DNA of 22,891 bases from Candidatus Eiseniibacteriota bacterium (GTDB lineage: Bacteria > Eisenbacteria > RBG-16-71-46 > JAGVPR01): contig JAGVPR010000223.1 of assembly GCA_020052115.1 (NCBI GenBank), positions 1 to 22,891 of the forward strand, written 5' to 3'. The position numbers and the translations under genes are program-made. Below are positions 1 to 8,154 of the stretch, piece after piece. Positions within the stretch are counted from its first letter, which is position 1, and each line of letters opens with the position of its first letter. The notes under the pieces are model-generated. The model was not told the DNA's origin. It worked only from the letters and a program-made list of their open reading frames with translations, and did not search any database.

Positions 1-2
1 CG

Positions 3-1754
3 GACGCGACCGGCCTCGAGACGGCCCCGGGCGCGGTTCTGGGCGCGACGCGGCTCGCGATCCGCGGGCTCTCCGACGGAAGGCAGCCGATCGTCCATCG
101 CGAGAGCGGTGTGATCGTTGTGTGCAACGGCGAGATAGACAACGCGCCCGAGCTCCGTGCGTGGCTCGAGAGCCGCGGCCACATGGTCGAACAGGCCACG
201 GACGTTGCGGTGCTCCCAGGCCTCTACCTCGAGCTGGGCGAGCAGTTCGCCGAACGGATCGTCGGCGCATTCGCAATCGCCCTGTGGGACCCGAAGGAGC
301 GACGACTGCTGCTTGCGCGCGACCGCGCCGGTGAGAAGCCGCTCTTCTATTACGCCGCCGGGGACGCGATCCGCTTCGCGACCGAGGCCGCCGCGCTCGC
401 CGCCGATCCGTCCGCCATCCTCACGCCGGATCGCGAGGCTCTGGCGAACTATCTGCGCTTCGGTTCATTCGCCGCGCCGACAACGCCCTTTCGCGAGATC
501 AGAAAGGTAGCCCCGGCCGAGGTGATCGTCTTCGAGGAGCGCGGGGAACGCCGCCGCCGCTACTGGCGATGGGAGATCGCGAGCGCGTCGAAGGAAACCG
601 GTTCGCTCGAACGCTTCGACGAGATTTTCCGCGAGGCGGTCCGCCGGCAGAGCGAGGTGGACGTTCCGTTCGGGGTGTTCTTGAGCGGCGGAATTGACTC
701 CTCGCTCGTGGCCGCCGTCGCGAAGAGCCTGCGGCCGGACAAGCCGCTCCGCGCGTACACCCTTCGTTTCGGGGAACCGAGCTACGACGAGGGGAGCTTC
801 GCCGAACACGCGGCCCGCGCACTCGGGCTCGAATCGGTCTCGGTTTGGGTCGAAGCCGAGGCGTTCCCCTCCGAGATCGCCGGCCTTATTCGAAACGTCG
901 GCGAGCCGCTCGCGGATCCCGCGTGGATTCCGACGGCGCTCCTAGCCCGCAGGGCCGCGGAGGACGTCAAGCTCGCGCTCGTCGGCGAGGGCGCCGACGA
1001 GCTTTTCGGCGGCTACCCGACGCATGTCGGCGTGGAGTTCGCCGAGGCGTACGCGCGCTGGCCGCGCGCGGTGAGGGCCCTCGCGCGAGGTCTCGTCGCC
1101 CGTTGGCCCGCGAGCGACAAGAAGGTCACCGTGTCGTTCCTCCTCAAGCGGTTCGTCGCGGCCGCGGAAATGGAGGGACTCGCGCGTCACAGGCTCTGGG
1201 TGTCGAACATCGCGCCGAATCTGCTGGCGCGGCTCGGCGTCCAGGAACGCGGCGACGACCCATCGCCGCGTGACGGAGCGGTGCTCGACCTCGTGCAGCG
1301 ATGGGACCTCGAGAACACGCTCGCCGAGGGGCTTCTCACCAAGGCCGACCGCGCGAGCATGCAGTCGGCGCTCGAGCTGCGCGCCCCCTTCCTCGACACC
1401 GCCGTCATGGAGTTTGCGGCGACACTCCCGGCCCGGGAGCGCGTGCGCGGGGCGACGAGCAAGGTATTCCTCAAGCGCTTCGCGCTCCGCTATCTGCCGC
1501 GCGAGAACGTGCAAAGGCGCAAGCGCGGCCTCTCCGTGCCGCTCAGCCGATGGCTCCGCGGCCCGCTTCACGATTGGGCGTTTTCTCGCCTCGAGGATGC
1601 CCGTCTGCGCACGGCCGGCGTGGATCCGGCCGCGGCTCTGGCGCTTCTCGAGGAGCACAAGACGCGAAGAGCGGATCACGCGCGCGCGATCTGGAGCGTC
1701 GCCGTGCTCTCGGAATGGCTCCGATGGGCCGACGCTCGAACTCGGCGCGGGTGA
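3..1754 (+). CDS. asnB: Asparagine synthetase (glutamine-hydrolysing), 5' partial
   Basis: The enzyme makes asparagine from aspartate, ATP and glutamine in the cytoplasm. The open frame runs to the left window edge. Translated positions 3-110 read like the conserved glutaminase segment before the NGE motif, so the gene starts outside the window and the GTG at 111 is not the start. About 583 residues are visible; the N-terminal catalytic Cys is missing. The class II glutamine amidotransferase part reaches to roughly position 540 (VVCNGEI near 117, RDRAGEKPLFY near 320). The synthetase part carries the PP-loop SGGIDSS at 684-704, GEGADELFGGY at about 985-1017 and the LTKADRASM...LELRAPFLD block near 1335-1400. 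It converges on the MFS gene. Homologues also occur in surface-polysaccharide clusters, so a role in modifying something other than free aspartate cannot be excluded. Confidence 0.93.
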   Translation, partial: DATGLETAPGAVLGATRLAIRGLSDGRQPIVHRESGVIVVCNGEIDNAPELRAWLESRGHMVEQATDVAVLPGLYLELGEQFAERIVGAFAIALWDPKERRLLLARDRAGEKPLFYYAAGDAIRFATEAAALAADPSAILTPDREALANYLRFGSFAAPTTPFREIRKVAPAEVIVFEERGERRRRYWRWEIASASKETGSLERFDEIFREAVRRQSEVDVPFGVFLSGGIDSSLVAAVAKSLRPDKPLRAYTLRFGEPSYDEGSFAEHAARALGLESVSVWVEAEAFPSEIAGLIRNVGEPLADPAWIPTALLARRAAEDVKLALVGEGADELFGGYPTHVGVEFAEAYARWPRAVRALARGLVARWPASDKKVTVSFLLKRFVAAAEMEGLARHRLWVSNIAPNLLARLGVQERGDDPSPRDGAVLDLVQRWDLENTLAEGLLTKADRASMQSALELRAPFLDTAVMEFAATLPARERVRGATSKVFLKRFALRYLPRENVQRRKRGLSVPLSRWLRGPLHDWAFSRLEDARLRTAGVDPAAALALLEEHKTRRADHARAIWSVAVLSEWLRWADARTRRG

Positions 1755-1785
1755 TCCGCCCCGCCTGCTCGCCACAGACTGTCAC

Positions 1786-1804
1786 GCGCCGTTGAACGCG
1801 GCGC
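1786..1804. terminator. Possible bidirectional terminator hairpin between convergent genes
   Basis: GCGCCG at 1786-1791 pairs with CGGCGC at 1799-1804 across a 7-nt loop. It lies in the 61-bp gap between the asparagine synthetase stop and the MFS stop. There is no T run, so an intrinsic terminator is only suggested by position. Confidence 0.3.
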
Positions 1805-1815
1805 ACGCCCGCCTC

Positions 1816-3255
1816 TCAGGCGTGTTCGGCCGCTCCCTCCCGGACCGGGTCGAGCTTCACCCCGCGCGTCAGCCAACCCTTGAAGATGATCGCGACGGAA
1901 AGCCCCAAGAGCGCGAAGGCTCCCAGGAGGAACCACATCGCCTCCGGCGAGCGCCAGAACGGCAACGTCCCCGCGATGATCCGGGGCTGGATCCCTTCCG
2001 GGCAGAAGCGCAGCAGCATGTGGCCGGACAAGAGGCTGATGAACGTCTTCGCGAAGAAGTACGGCATGAGCGACATGCCGAGGTAGGACCCTTCCTGGCC
2101 GGCCGGCGCCACGGCGGCGGTGTATTCCTGCAGCTTGGGCGACCAGATGATCTCACCGATCGAGAGGATCACCAGGGAGAGGACGGTCATTGCCGTGTAG
2201 CCCGAGACGATGTCGCTGCTGAACCACCTCCAGGGCAAGACGAGGGCGAAGACCGACAGCGCCGAGATGAAACCGCCGAAGACCAGCATCTTGTAGATGT
2301 TGAACTTGTTCGCGAGCGGGATGAAGATGATCAGCCCGACGACGATCAGGATCGGGTTGATCGCCTGGAAGAGCCCCATCGGCGCGTTTTCGCCGATCAC
2401 GCGCAGCCAGTATTTCGGGGAGAGGAGCGCGATGTAGAGGAACACCGCGCGGACGCCGATCACGCAGCTCACGAGGACGATAAAGCGCCAGAAAGCGCTC
2501 TGCGTGACGACCTCTCTCAGAATCTGCCACGGCAGCTTCCGCTCCACCGGCTTCTTCGGCTCGCTCTCGGACTTCTCGCCGGGAGCGAAGATCTGCAGCT
2601 CGTTCCGGATGAAGAGCAGCGTGAGGAAGGTGCAGAGAACCGCGCCGACCACGCCGATGTTGACGATCCATGTGTTGTTCGCCTTCAGGGTCAGGCGAAC
2701 GAAGTCAATGGCGAACCCGCCGAGCGCCGCGCCGATGTTCATGACCAGGTACCACATGCTGAAGCCCGCCCCTCTCGCCCGCTCGCTCGTGTACCGTCGC
2801 ACAGCGGCCTGGAAGACCGTCTGCACCATCGCCGTGCCCGGTGCGAGAAGCAGGAAGAGCGGCCAGATGAGCGCGGTGCGGTGCGGGAAGGAGGGGAAGA
2901 ACCCACAGAGCGCAATGCCGCCGCGCGAGATGAGGAGCAGTCCCATCGCCAGGTACATGGCCTTTCGAATCCCCAGCGAGTCCGTGATGAACCCCGAGAA
3001 GAAGAGCATCAGGGTCACGGTCGTCGTGAACACGGTGAAGACATACCCCGCGCGCACGTCGGAGAGCCCCAGGTTCTCCGAGAGAAAGACCACCGCGATG
3101 TTCAGGAAGGCGAAGTACGCGAACGAATCCAGGAGGTTGACCGCCTGGATCACCCAGTACTCGCGGGGACAGTCCTTCAGGACCTTGAAGTCGAGGAAGT
3201 AGTTCTTCATCATCGTCCAGGCGGATTTGGACTGCACTGCGGTGGGTTGTTGCAC
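1816..3255 (-). CDS. Major facilitator superfamily transporter
   Basis: A polytopic inner-membrane carrier of 479 residues, within the usual MFS size. I chose the GTG at 3255 because GGAGGAG lies 6 nt before it and because the first recognisable core (WVIQAVNLLDSFAYFAFLNI) follows about 33 residues later; a longer frame upstream adds only an Arg-rich, non-membrane stretch. A motif A-like GFITDSLGIRKAM follows the second membrane segment (residues about 88-100). A charged central loop near residues 240-265 separates two six-helix halves. The substrate is not readable from sequence. The wider neighbourhood is rich in peptide transport, and the aromatic-rich helices loosely recall peptide/POT-like carriers, but the POT signature is absent. 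The CHRD gene lies upstream on the same strand, 452 bp away, too far for obvious co-transcription. Confidence 0.85.
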   Translation of the reverse strand: MQQPTAVQSKSAWTMMKNYFLDFKVLKDCPREYWVIQAVNLLDSFAYFAFLNIAVVFLSENLGLSDVRAGYVFTVFTTTVTLMLFFSGFITDSLGIRKAMYLAMGLLLISRGGIALCGFFPSFPHRTALIWPLFLLLAPGTAMVQTVFQAAVRRYTSERARGAGFSMWYLVMNIGAALGGFAIDFVRLTLKANNTWIVNIGVVGAVLCTFLTLLFIRNELQIFAPGEKSESEPKKPVERKLPWQILREVVTQSAFWRFIVLVSCVIGVRAVFLYIALLSPKYWLRVIGENAPMGLFQAINPILIVVGLIIFIPLANKFNIYKMLVFGGFISALSVFALVLPWRWFSSDIVSGYTAMTVLSLVILSIGEIIWSPKLQEYTAAVAPAGQEGSYLGMSLMPYFFAKTFISLLSGHMLLRFCPEGIQPRIIAGTLPFWRSPEAMWFLLGAFALLGLSVAIIFKGWLTRGVKLDPVREGAAEHA

Positions 3256-3707
3256 GGTGGTCTCCTCCGTGAGCGAGGTTGGACATGGCTGGTGGAGGCT
3301 GCGGCCCCGGCGCCCCACTGGAGTCCGGATCGAAGGGCGACGCCCGCGCGCTCCGACCGGCCCTCACCCCAATCTCCACGGCGAAGACGGTACACGGCGT
3401 CGGCGGCAATGTCCACGGATCAGGCGGCGGGCATTCACGCGCGGCCGGGGCGGCGTGCGGGGCTGGAGTTCGATCCGAGCAAGGGCGGCCCGGGCGCGTT
3501 ACTCCGCGACGCTCGAATCAACAATGGCCCAGCTCAGGTGGTTCTGCGAACAGGTGTCGGCGACGGCGAATTCAGTGCTGTCCGCATCCAGGAGGGTGAC
3601 GGAGAGGCCATGGGAGGTCAGGCCGGCGCCGATCCGTCCCCGGTTCCCGCTCCGAGCAGGCGTCCGAGGACAGACCGTCGCCGGCGTTCTTGCCACGACG
3701 AGGCGCG
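3256..3707. other. 452-bp gap upstream of the MFS gene
   Basis: No complete gene is supported. Nearest the MFS start there is only its ribosome-binding site (GGAGGAG, minus strand, about 3262-3268). The part nearer the CHRD stop contains a coding-like minus-strand stretch (see 3499-3640). I found no convincing -35/-10 pair for the MFS gene and no clear terminator for the CHRD gene. Confidence 0.5.
3499..3640 (-). pseudogene. Coding-like fragment, possible gene remnant
   Basis: On the minus strand about 47 codons ending in TAA at 3499-3501 read like the end of a real protein. The composition is balanced and includes LSVTLLDADSTEFAVADTC and NHLSWAIVDSSVAE; third positions are mostly G or C. 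No start codon with a ribosome-binding site precedes it, and the upstream frame runs antisense-like into the CHRD gene. It could be the 3' remnant of a lost gene, or chance in high-GC DNA. I do not recognise the family. Confidence 0.2.
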
Positions 3708-5153
3708 CTACTTCAGCAAGGTCACGCGACCCGCGACATCTCCGCGAGGCGTGTGAAGCACATAGCGGTAGATCCCGCTGGCGACCCGCCGGCCGTCGTT
3801 CGTCGCGCCGTCCCATCGGAAGGCGTGCTCTCCGGCCGCGAAATCCCCTGCGGCCAGGTCCCGGACGAGCCGTCCCTGCGTGTCATACACCGCGAGCCGC
3901 GCGACGCTCGGCCGGTCGAGACGGAAGCTGATCCTCGTCGTGCTCTGGAAGGGATTGGGCGCGCCCGGCGCAAGGCTCATGGCCGGCGGCGGGGTCTCAT
4001 GAGAAACAGCCACGACGGAAGACGGGAACCCGATGATCTGCCCCCGAATCTCCCCTCCCGGGAACGCCGCCGAGTGGATGTTCAGGTACGCCAGGCCGTT
4101 TGTCACGTTGGTTTCGTTGGCAGCGCCGAAGGGCCAGACGCCGAATTTCGGAGAGCCAAGCGGAAGCGGGAGAAGCACGCCGGCGTTCGCGCCCGGAGGC
4201 GCATAGCCGTGAATGTGGGCCGCCGTCTCCGCGCCCGAGAGCCCGGCAAAACGAACGTCGAAGCTCAGGTTGTCCGTGTTGAGATCGTACGCGATCAGCC
4301 CCACCCCAGCGCCCGCTGAGCCGTTGGCGGGGAACTCCTGGGCGCCGTCCATCGGGACGACGATCGGGACGATCTGACCCCTGATCTCGCCTCCTGGAAA
4401 GTTCACGGAGTGAATGTTGACATAAGTGCGGCCCGCGAGGATGCCCTCCTCCTGAGCCTCCAGGTAGTTCCACACGCCGGTCTTGGGGCTCCCGAGCGCC
4501 AGCCCGACAAGCACGCCCGCCCCCGTCCCGTGGAGCGTGAATCCGTGAATGTGGGCCGCCGTCTCGGCACTGCTCAGGCCCGAGAACACGACATGGTACT
4601 TGAGCTGGTTCGCCACGGTGTCAATGACGAAGACGCCCCACCCTGTCGCCGCGGTCACGACGACCGGGACTTCCTGGGCGCCGTCGAGAAGAGCGTTGTG
4701 CGACACGATCTGGCCCCGGATCTCGCCCCCGGGGAAAGCCGAAGAGTGGATGTTGGCGTAGGTCCTTCCCGCCAAGATGTCCGCCTCCTGGGCCTCCAGG
4801 TAGTTCCAAACTCCGACCTTGGGGTTGCCTACCGGGAGCGCCTGCAGGACGCCGGCGTTCGCGCCGGGATCCGCGACGCCGTGGATGTGAGCGGACGTCT
4901 CCGGCCCCACAAGCCCCGTGAAGGAAATCCTGTAGGTGACGGTGTTCGCGTCGGTGTCAATTGTGAATCGGCCGCCGCCGATCGCAGTGGAAACGTTCGT
5001 GGGAAATTCTTGAGCGGAACTCAGCACGGCCCCGTAGTTCAGCACGGCCGAATCCGCGTCCAACGCATAGGCGGCGCCGAGAAGCGCGATGCAGGCGACA
5101 ATAGTCGCACGGCGACAGATGAAGGCGATGACACGATCCCGCATTCTGTTCAT
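3708..5153 (-). CDS. Secreted protein with three CHRD domains and FlgD-like C-terminal sorting domain
   Basis: An exported protein of 481 residues of unknown biochemical role. The ATG at 5153 is preceded by AAAGGAG. A signal peptide spans about residues 1-35 (basic start, then IVACIALLGAAYA). Three tandem CHRD domains follow at about residues 39-150, 153-262 and 266-374. Each has an AHIHG motif and a closing FPGGEIRGQI motif. The last segment, about 393-481, begins APGAPNPFQSTTRISF and has LAVYDTQGRLVRDL and the SGIYRYVLHT strand. This is the FlgD Ig-like/type IX-like tail seen on secreted proteins of FCB-type bacteria. CHRD was named for chordin, but bacterial CHRD proteins are mostly uncharacterised. 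Export and probable surface attachment or release are inferred from the tail. The gene is divergent from the haem-barrel operon. Confidence 0.9.
   Translation of the reverse strand: MNRMRDRVIAFICRRATIVACIALLGAAYALDADSAVLNYGAVLSSAQEFPTNVSTAIGGGRFTIDTDANTVTYRISFTGLVGPETSAHIHGVADPGANAGVLQALPVGNPKVGVWNYLEAQEADILAGRTYANIHSSAFPGGEIRGQIVSHNALLDGAQEVPVVVTAATGWGVFVIDTVANQLKYHVVFSGLSSAETAAHIHGFTLHGTGAGVLVGLALGSPKTGVWNYLEAQEEGILAGRTYVNIHSVNFPGGEIRGQIVPIVVPMDGAQEFPANGSAGAGVGLIAYDLNTDNLSFDVRFAGLSGAETAAHIHGYAPPGANAGVLLPLPLGSPKFGVWPFGAANETNVTNGLAYLNIHSAAFPGGEIRGQIIGFPSSVVAVSHETPPPAMSLAPGAPNPFQSTTRISFRLDRPSVARLAVYDTQGRLVRDLAAGDFAAGEHAFRWDGATNDGRRVASGIYRYVLHTPRGDVAGRVTLLK
4032..5039 (-). repeat. Three tandem CHRD-coding repeats
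   Basis: Three units of roughly 330 bp (about 4704-5039, 4368-4697, 4032-4358) encode homologous CHRD domains. Units 1 and 2 share the longest motif, GVWNYLEAQE followed by ILAGRTY. Unit 3 differs there (GVWPFGAANETNVTNG), so the first two look like the more recent duplication. Confidence 0.8.
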
Positions 5154-5480
5154 GATGACACTCCTTTGCAGGGCGGATCCTATTCTGTTCGTATCGGGGA
5201 CGCTCGGTGCGACTCAACTAGATAGAGGCGGCAACGTCTTCAAGGATACGTTCCCGCTGGAGGCTCGTCTCGAAGATTCGATGCCCGATGGCCGCGAGGG
5301 ATTCGACGGTCCAACGAATGTCGTCAATCGGGATGTTGCATCAGAGCACCCGATCGAGTTCTCAGGTGGAATACTGCTGGTCCTGATCTGTGCCAGCGGG
5401 TTACATTTGGAGCCGGATTGGGAGTAGCGGTCGCGTCACGCTGCCGGCCACAACACGACGACGGCTAGGAGGTGCCGCAT
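5154..5480. other. 327-bp divergent intergenic region
   Basis: This lies between the divergent CHRD and haem-barrel genes and must hold promoters for both. I see the two ribosome-binding sites (AAAGGAG on minus, AGGAGG at 5467-5472 on plus) but no -35/-10 pair or operator I would defend. No gene is supported here. Confidence 0.5.
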
Positions 5481-6635
5481 ATGACCATCGCGGGATTGGC
5501 GGCTGCCGCCGACGTGATCCGCGCGCTTCACCGAGGGAGTCCCAACCGTTTGTCGCGGCTTGCCTCGCCGTCGGCTTTGCTGCTTCTTCTCGTCGCGCTT
5601 CCCGTCTCGGGCACGCCGCGATACGCGGCACGCTACAACCAGGACTGCAATCTCTGCCATCACAGCCCTACGGGAGGCGGCAAGCGCGCGGCGTACGCAG
5701 CGCAGTACTTGATTCCGATGGAGATGGCGGCGAAGCCGACACCTGAGTCTTCGCTCGAGCGGCTCGATCCTCAAGTCTCGCCGGCCTTCTCGGTCGGAGC
5801 GGATCTTCGGACGTTCTTCTTCTATTCCAGCGAGAAAGCTCAGCGCCTCGATTTCTTTCAGATGCAGGGAGACTTCTACGCGCTCTTCGAACCCGCCCAA
5901 GAGTTTTCGATCTATCTCGATCAGGGGCAATCGCAGACGCGCGAACTCTACGGGATGGGGTATGTGCTTCCGGCCAACGGGTACGTGCGTGTTGGCCGCT
6001 TCATCCCCGCCTATGGGTGGCTCTTCGATGATCACTCGGCCTTCGTGCGTGAATTTCTCGGATTCGCCCCGCCCGGGCATACGGATGTCGGCGTCGAGCT
6101 GGGGACGCACCCCGGCAGCGCAGTCATCAACCTCGGACTGATGAACGGAGCGCCGGGTCTCGCGCAGGATCTCGACCACCGGCTCGCCGGGTTCGCGCGC
6201 TGCGGATGGCGATACCGGATACGGGGCGCGGCGATCAGCGCCGGAGCTTCGTTCGCTTACACGGAATCGGACCTCGGGGTCAGTCGAAGATTCGGTCCCT
6301 TCGGATCGGCAAACGCCGGACCCATCACGTGGGTCGGAGAGGTGGACTGGAAGCACGATCCAGGGGCGGCGAGCGACCAGTTCGCTACCAGTCACGAGGT
6401 CACCATTGACCTGAGACAGGGCGTCGCCCTTCGCGGCGTCTACGACTTCTACGATCCGGACATCGCCAACAAGACAGGGGCACGCTTTCGCTACGGCGCC
6501 GGCATTGACGCGCTCGTCTATCCGTTCCTGAATCTGCAAGCGATGGCGGTCTGGTACGACGTCCACGGAGGACCGGCCGTGCAGGGCGCATCCAAGTACT
6601 TCCAGCCGCGCTTGCAGGTGCATTTCCTCTACTAG
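5481..6635 (+). CDS. Monohaem c-type cytochrome fused to a predicted outer-membrane beta-barrel
   Basis: A 384-residue exported protein. I chose the ATG at 5481 because AGGAGG sits 8 nt upstream; a GTG at 5472 overlaps that site. The N-terminus is a long basic stretch followed by a hydrophobic core, SALLLLLVALPVSG (residues 31-44), typical of export. One haem c site, CNLCH at residues 56-60, lies about 10 residues into the mature protein. The remaining 300 residues show alternating hydrophobic/polar short strands rich in Gly, Tyr, Phe and Arg, including FYALFEPAQEFSIYLDQ and YVRVGRFIPAYGW, ending LQVHFLY. A terminal aromatic residue is usual for outer-membrane barrels. The architecture resembles Cyc2-type cytochrome-porin fusions, though homology to Cyc2 is not shown. 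It is first in a three-gene unit with YceI and a second cytochrome. Confidence 0.75.
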   Translation: MTIAGLAAAADVIRALHRGSPNRLSRLASPSALLLLLVALPVSGTPRYAARYNQDCNLCHHSPTGGGKRAAYAAQYLIPMEMAAKPTPESSLERLDPQVSPAFSVGADLRTFFFYSSEKAQRLDFFQMQGDFYALFEPAQEFSIYLDQGQSQTRELYGMGYVLPANGYVRVGRFIPAYGWLFDDHSAFVREFLGFAPPGHTDVGVELGTHPGSAVINLGLMNGAPGLAQDLDHRLAGFARCGWRYRIRGAAISAGASFAYTESDLGVSRRFGPFGSANAGPITWVGEVDWKHDPGAASDQFATSHEVTIDLRQGVALRGVYDFYDPDIANKTGARFRYGAGIDALVYPFLNLQAMAVWYDVHGGPAVQGASKYFQPRLQVHFLY

Positions 6636-6658
6636 AACCGACGAGAGGGAGAATTCCG

Positions 6659-7255
6659 ATGAAGCAGTGGTTGGGAAGCCTCCTCATCGCGGGAGCCGTG
6701 GGGTCGGGTGGTGCCGGGGCGTCGTCCGCGGCGGTGTTCACGATCCAGTCGAAGTCCGAAGGCACGAGGGTAGTGTTCACCTCTAAGGCACCGATGGAGA
6801 GCTTCGAGGGATCCACCGGCGCGGTGAGCGGTCGCGTGGATCTCGATCACCTCCAGCTCGCGGATTCGATCGGCGTGGAGGTGTTGGTTGACGTGGAGAC
6901 GCTGGATACGGGCATCAACCTTCGCAATCAACACATGCGCAAGAATCATCTCCACACAGACAGGTTTCCGCGGGCGGTGTTCCGCGGGGCGACCCTCGTG
7001 GGAGGGCATCCGGCGAGGCTCGAACCCGGCAGACCGGAGACGATCCAGGTGGCAGGAGAATTCGAGCTGCACGGCGTGAAGAAGCGCTTGAGCGTTCCGG
7101 TTGAGGTCTTGCTGACCGCGGAGAAGCGGCTTCAAATCACGACGACGTTCGAGGTTTGGCTCGTGGAGTACGGGATTCCACGTCCGAAGATGTTGTTCAT
7201 GAAACTGGACGAGAAACAGACGGTCACCTTCCGCGCGGTGGCCGTGGCGGAGTAA
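6659..7255 (+). CDS. YceI-family periplasmic protein
   Basis: A 198-residue exported lipocalin-like protein. YceI members bind polyisoprenoids in a beta-barrel pocket, and some are linked to cytochrome b561 or stress. The ATG has GAGAGGGAG at 6642-6650. Residues 1 to about 25 form a signal peptide (small residues ending ASSAA). The YceI domain follows: VFTSKAPMESFEG, GRVDLDHLQLADS, the conserved RNQHMRKNHLHTDRFPRAVF segment in mid-domain, GEFELHGVKKRLSVPVEV and the C-terminal EVWLVEYGIPRP. The length is ordinary for the family. It starts 23 bp after the haem-barrel gene and is followed 3 bp later by the TIG cytochrome, so all three are probably one transcript. A role in electron transfer or quinone/isoprenoid handling is inferred from that context only. 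Confidence 0.9.
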   Translation: MKQWLGSLLIAGAVGSGGAGASSAAVFTIQSKSEGTRVVFTSKAPMESFEGSTGAVSGRVDLDHLQLADSIGVEVLVDVETLDTGINLRNQHMRKNHLHTDRFPRAVFRGATLVGGHPARLEPGRPETIQVAGEFELHGVKKRLSVPVEVLLTAEKRLQITTTFEVWLVEYGIPRPKMLFMKLDEKQTVTFRAVAVAE

Positions 7256-7258
7256 CGA

Positions 7259-7990
7259 GTGCCTGGATCGAGACCACGCACGCCCAATGGATTGATTGCC
7301 GGAAAGCCTGCCAGGTCCGGGCGCCGAAAGCGTCGCGCCTGGGCGAGCTTGCTTGCTCCGATCGCGGTGGCTGCCGCACTGGCCGCGTGCAGCGATCTCG
7401 GAGATCCGATCCGTGACACGCCTTCGGACCCCGATTCCCTGCCCGAGCTGAGCGAACTGCTTCCAGTACGAACCGTGGTCGGAGATACGGTGCGCATCCT
7501 CGGAAGCGGATTCGGGAGCGCCGCGGGCGAGCGTCGGGTCGTATTCACAGGCCCGGGTCCCGCGGGCGTGGAAGGAACGATCCTGTCCTGGAACGACGAC
7601 GGGGTCTCGGTGCTGGTCCCCGCCGGCACCGTGGTCGGGGGGGTCGCCATCGTCGAAGGCGAACGTCGGTCGAACGCTCTTCTCTTCGAGGTCGCGTCGG
7701 ATCTCGTCTCCTTCGTGGACGACCTGCGTCCGATCTTCTCCAGGCAGGGCTGCGCGTCGTGCCACGGCGGCACGAACGATCTGTTCCTCGATACGCCGGC
7801 GAGCATTCTGCGGGGCGGCAATCACGGGCCGGCGGCGATCCCGCGACGAGGCGCCGAGAGCCTTCTCGTTCGCGTGCTCCGCGGTCCCGCCGACGGCATC
7901 AATCGAATGCCCTTCGGATCTCCTCAGATCCCCGCGGCGGACATCCTCCTGATCGAGGATTGGGTGAACCAAGGGGTGCGGAACAACTGA
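7259..7990 (+). CDS. TIG-domain monohaem c-type cytochrome lipoprotein
   Basis: A 243-residue exported cytochrome. The GTG start lies 3 bp after the YceI stop, with GGCGGAG just upstream, which points to translational coupling. A basic N-terminus (RRKRR) and a hydrophobic stretch lead to the lipobox LAAC at residues 41-44, so Cys44 is probably lipidated. An IPT/TIG Ig-like domain covers about residues 68-146 (VVGDTVRILGSGFG opening). A small cytochrome domain follows, with haem site CASCH at 165-169 and the likely axial Met in NRMPFG (Met217). Its form, FVDDLRPIFSRQGCASCHGG ending IEDWVNQG, matches the short cytochrome modules common in Planctomycetes and Gemmatimonadetes-type genomes. It may pass electrons to or from the haem-barrel protein encoded first in the unit; the partner is inferred from position. 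Confidence 0.87.
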   Translation: MPGSRPRTPNGLIAGKPARSGRRKRRAWASLLAPIAVAAALAACSDLGDPIRDTPSDPDSLPELSELLPVRTVVGDTVRILGSGFGSAAGERRVVFTGPGPAGVEGTILSWNDDGVSVLVPAGTVVGGVAIVEGERRSNALLFEVASDLVSFVDDLRPIFSRQGCASCHGGTNDLFLDTPASILRGGNHGPAAIPRRGAESLLVRVLRGPADGINRMPFGSPQIPAADILLIEDWVNQGVRNN

Positions 7991-8014
7991 CATCGAGGAT
8001 GGCGCGGGCCCCCG

Positions 8015-8030
8015 CCGGAGCCGGCTCCGG
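8015..8030. terminator. Perfect 16-bp palindrome after the cytochrome operon
   Basis: CCGGAGCC is followed directly by its reverse complement GGCTCCGG, 24 bp after the TIG-cytochrome stop and before the OPT gene. It may end transcription as a GC hairpin or serve as an operator. There is no T run, so neither role is certain. Confidence 0.35.
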
Positions 8031-8043
8031 TGTCCGCGCGAGA

Positions 8044-8071
8044 TTGAGACCCCGCAGCAAACGGCCATGAT
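8044..8071 (+). promoter_or_regulatory. Candidate sigma-70-type promoter for the first OPT gene
   Basis: TTGAGA (8044-8049) and CATGAT (8066-8071) are 16 bp apart. It lies after the palindrome and about 84 bp before the chosen OPT start. The match is moderate and I judged it by eye. Confidence 0.35.
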
Positions 8072-8154
8072 TGCATCCGCCCCTCTCCTGCTCTAGCCTT
8101 ACCCCTTGTCTCTTTCTGCCTACTGCCGTTCAGGCACGCACTCGAGGGCACGTC

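Noticed and set aside
111..113. GTG at 111 as the start of the asparagine synthetase
   Set aside because: The frame is open to the left edge, and the residues before 111 fit the conserved glutaminase domain, so the true start is outside the window.
1270..3756. A long plus-strand open frame (about 828 codons) across the MFS gene
   Set aside because: It is antisense to a clear membrane transporter, and its translation is rich in Arg, Glu, Asp and Gln with no domain, as expected for a mirror frame in GC-rich DNA.
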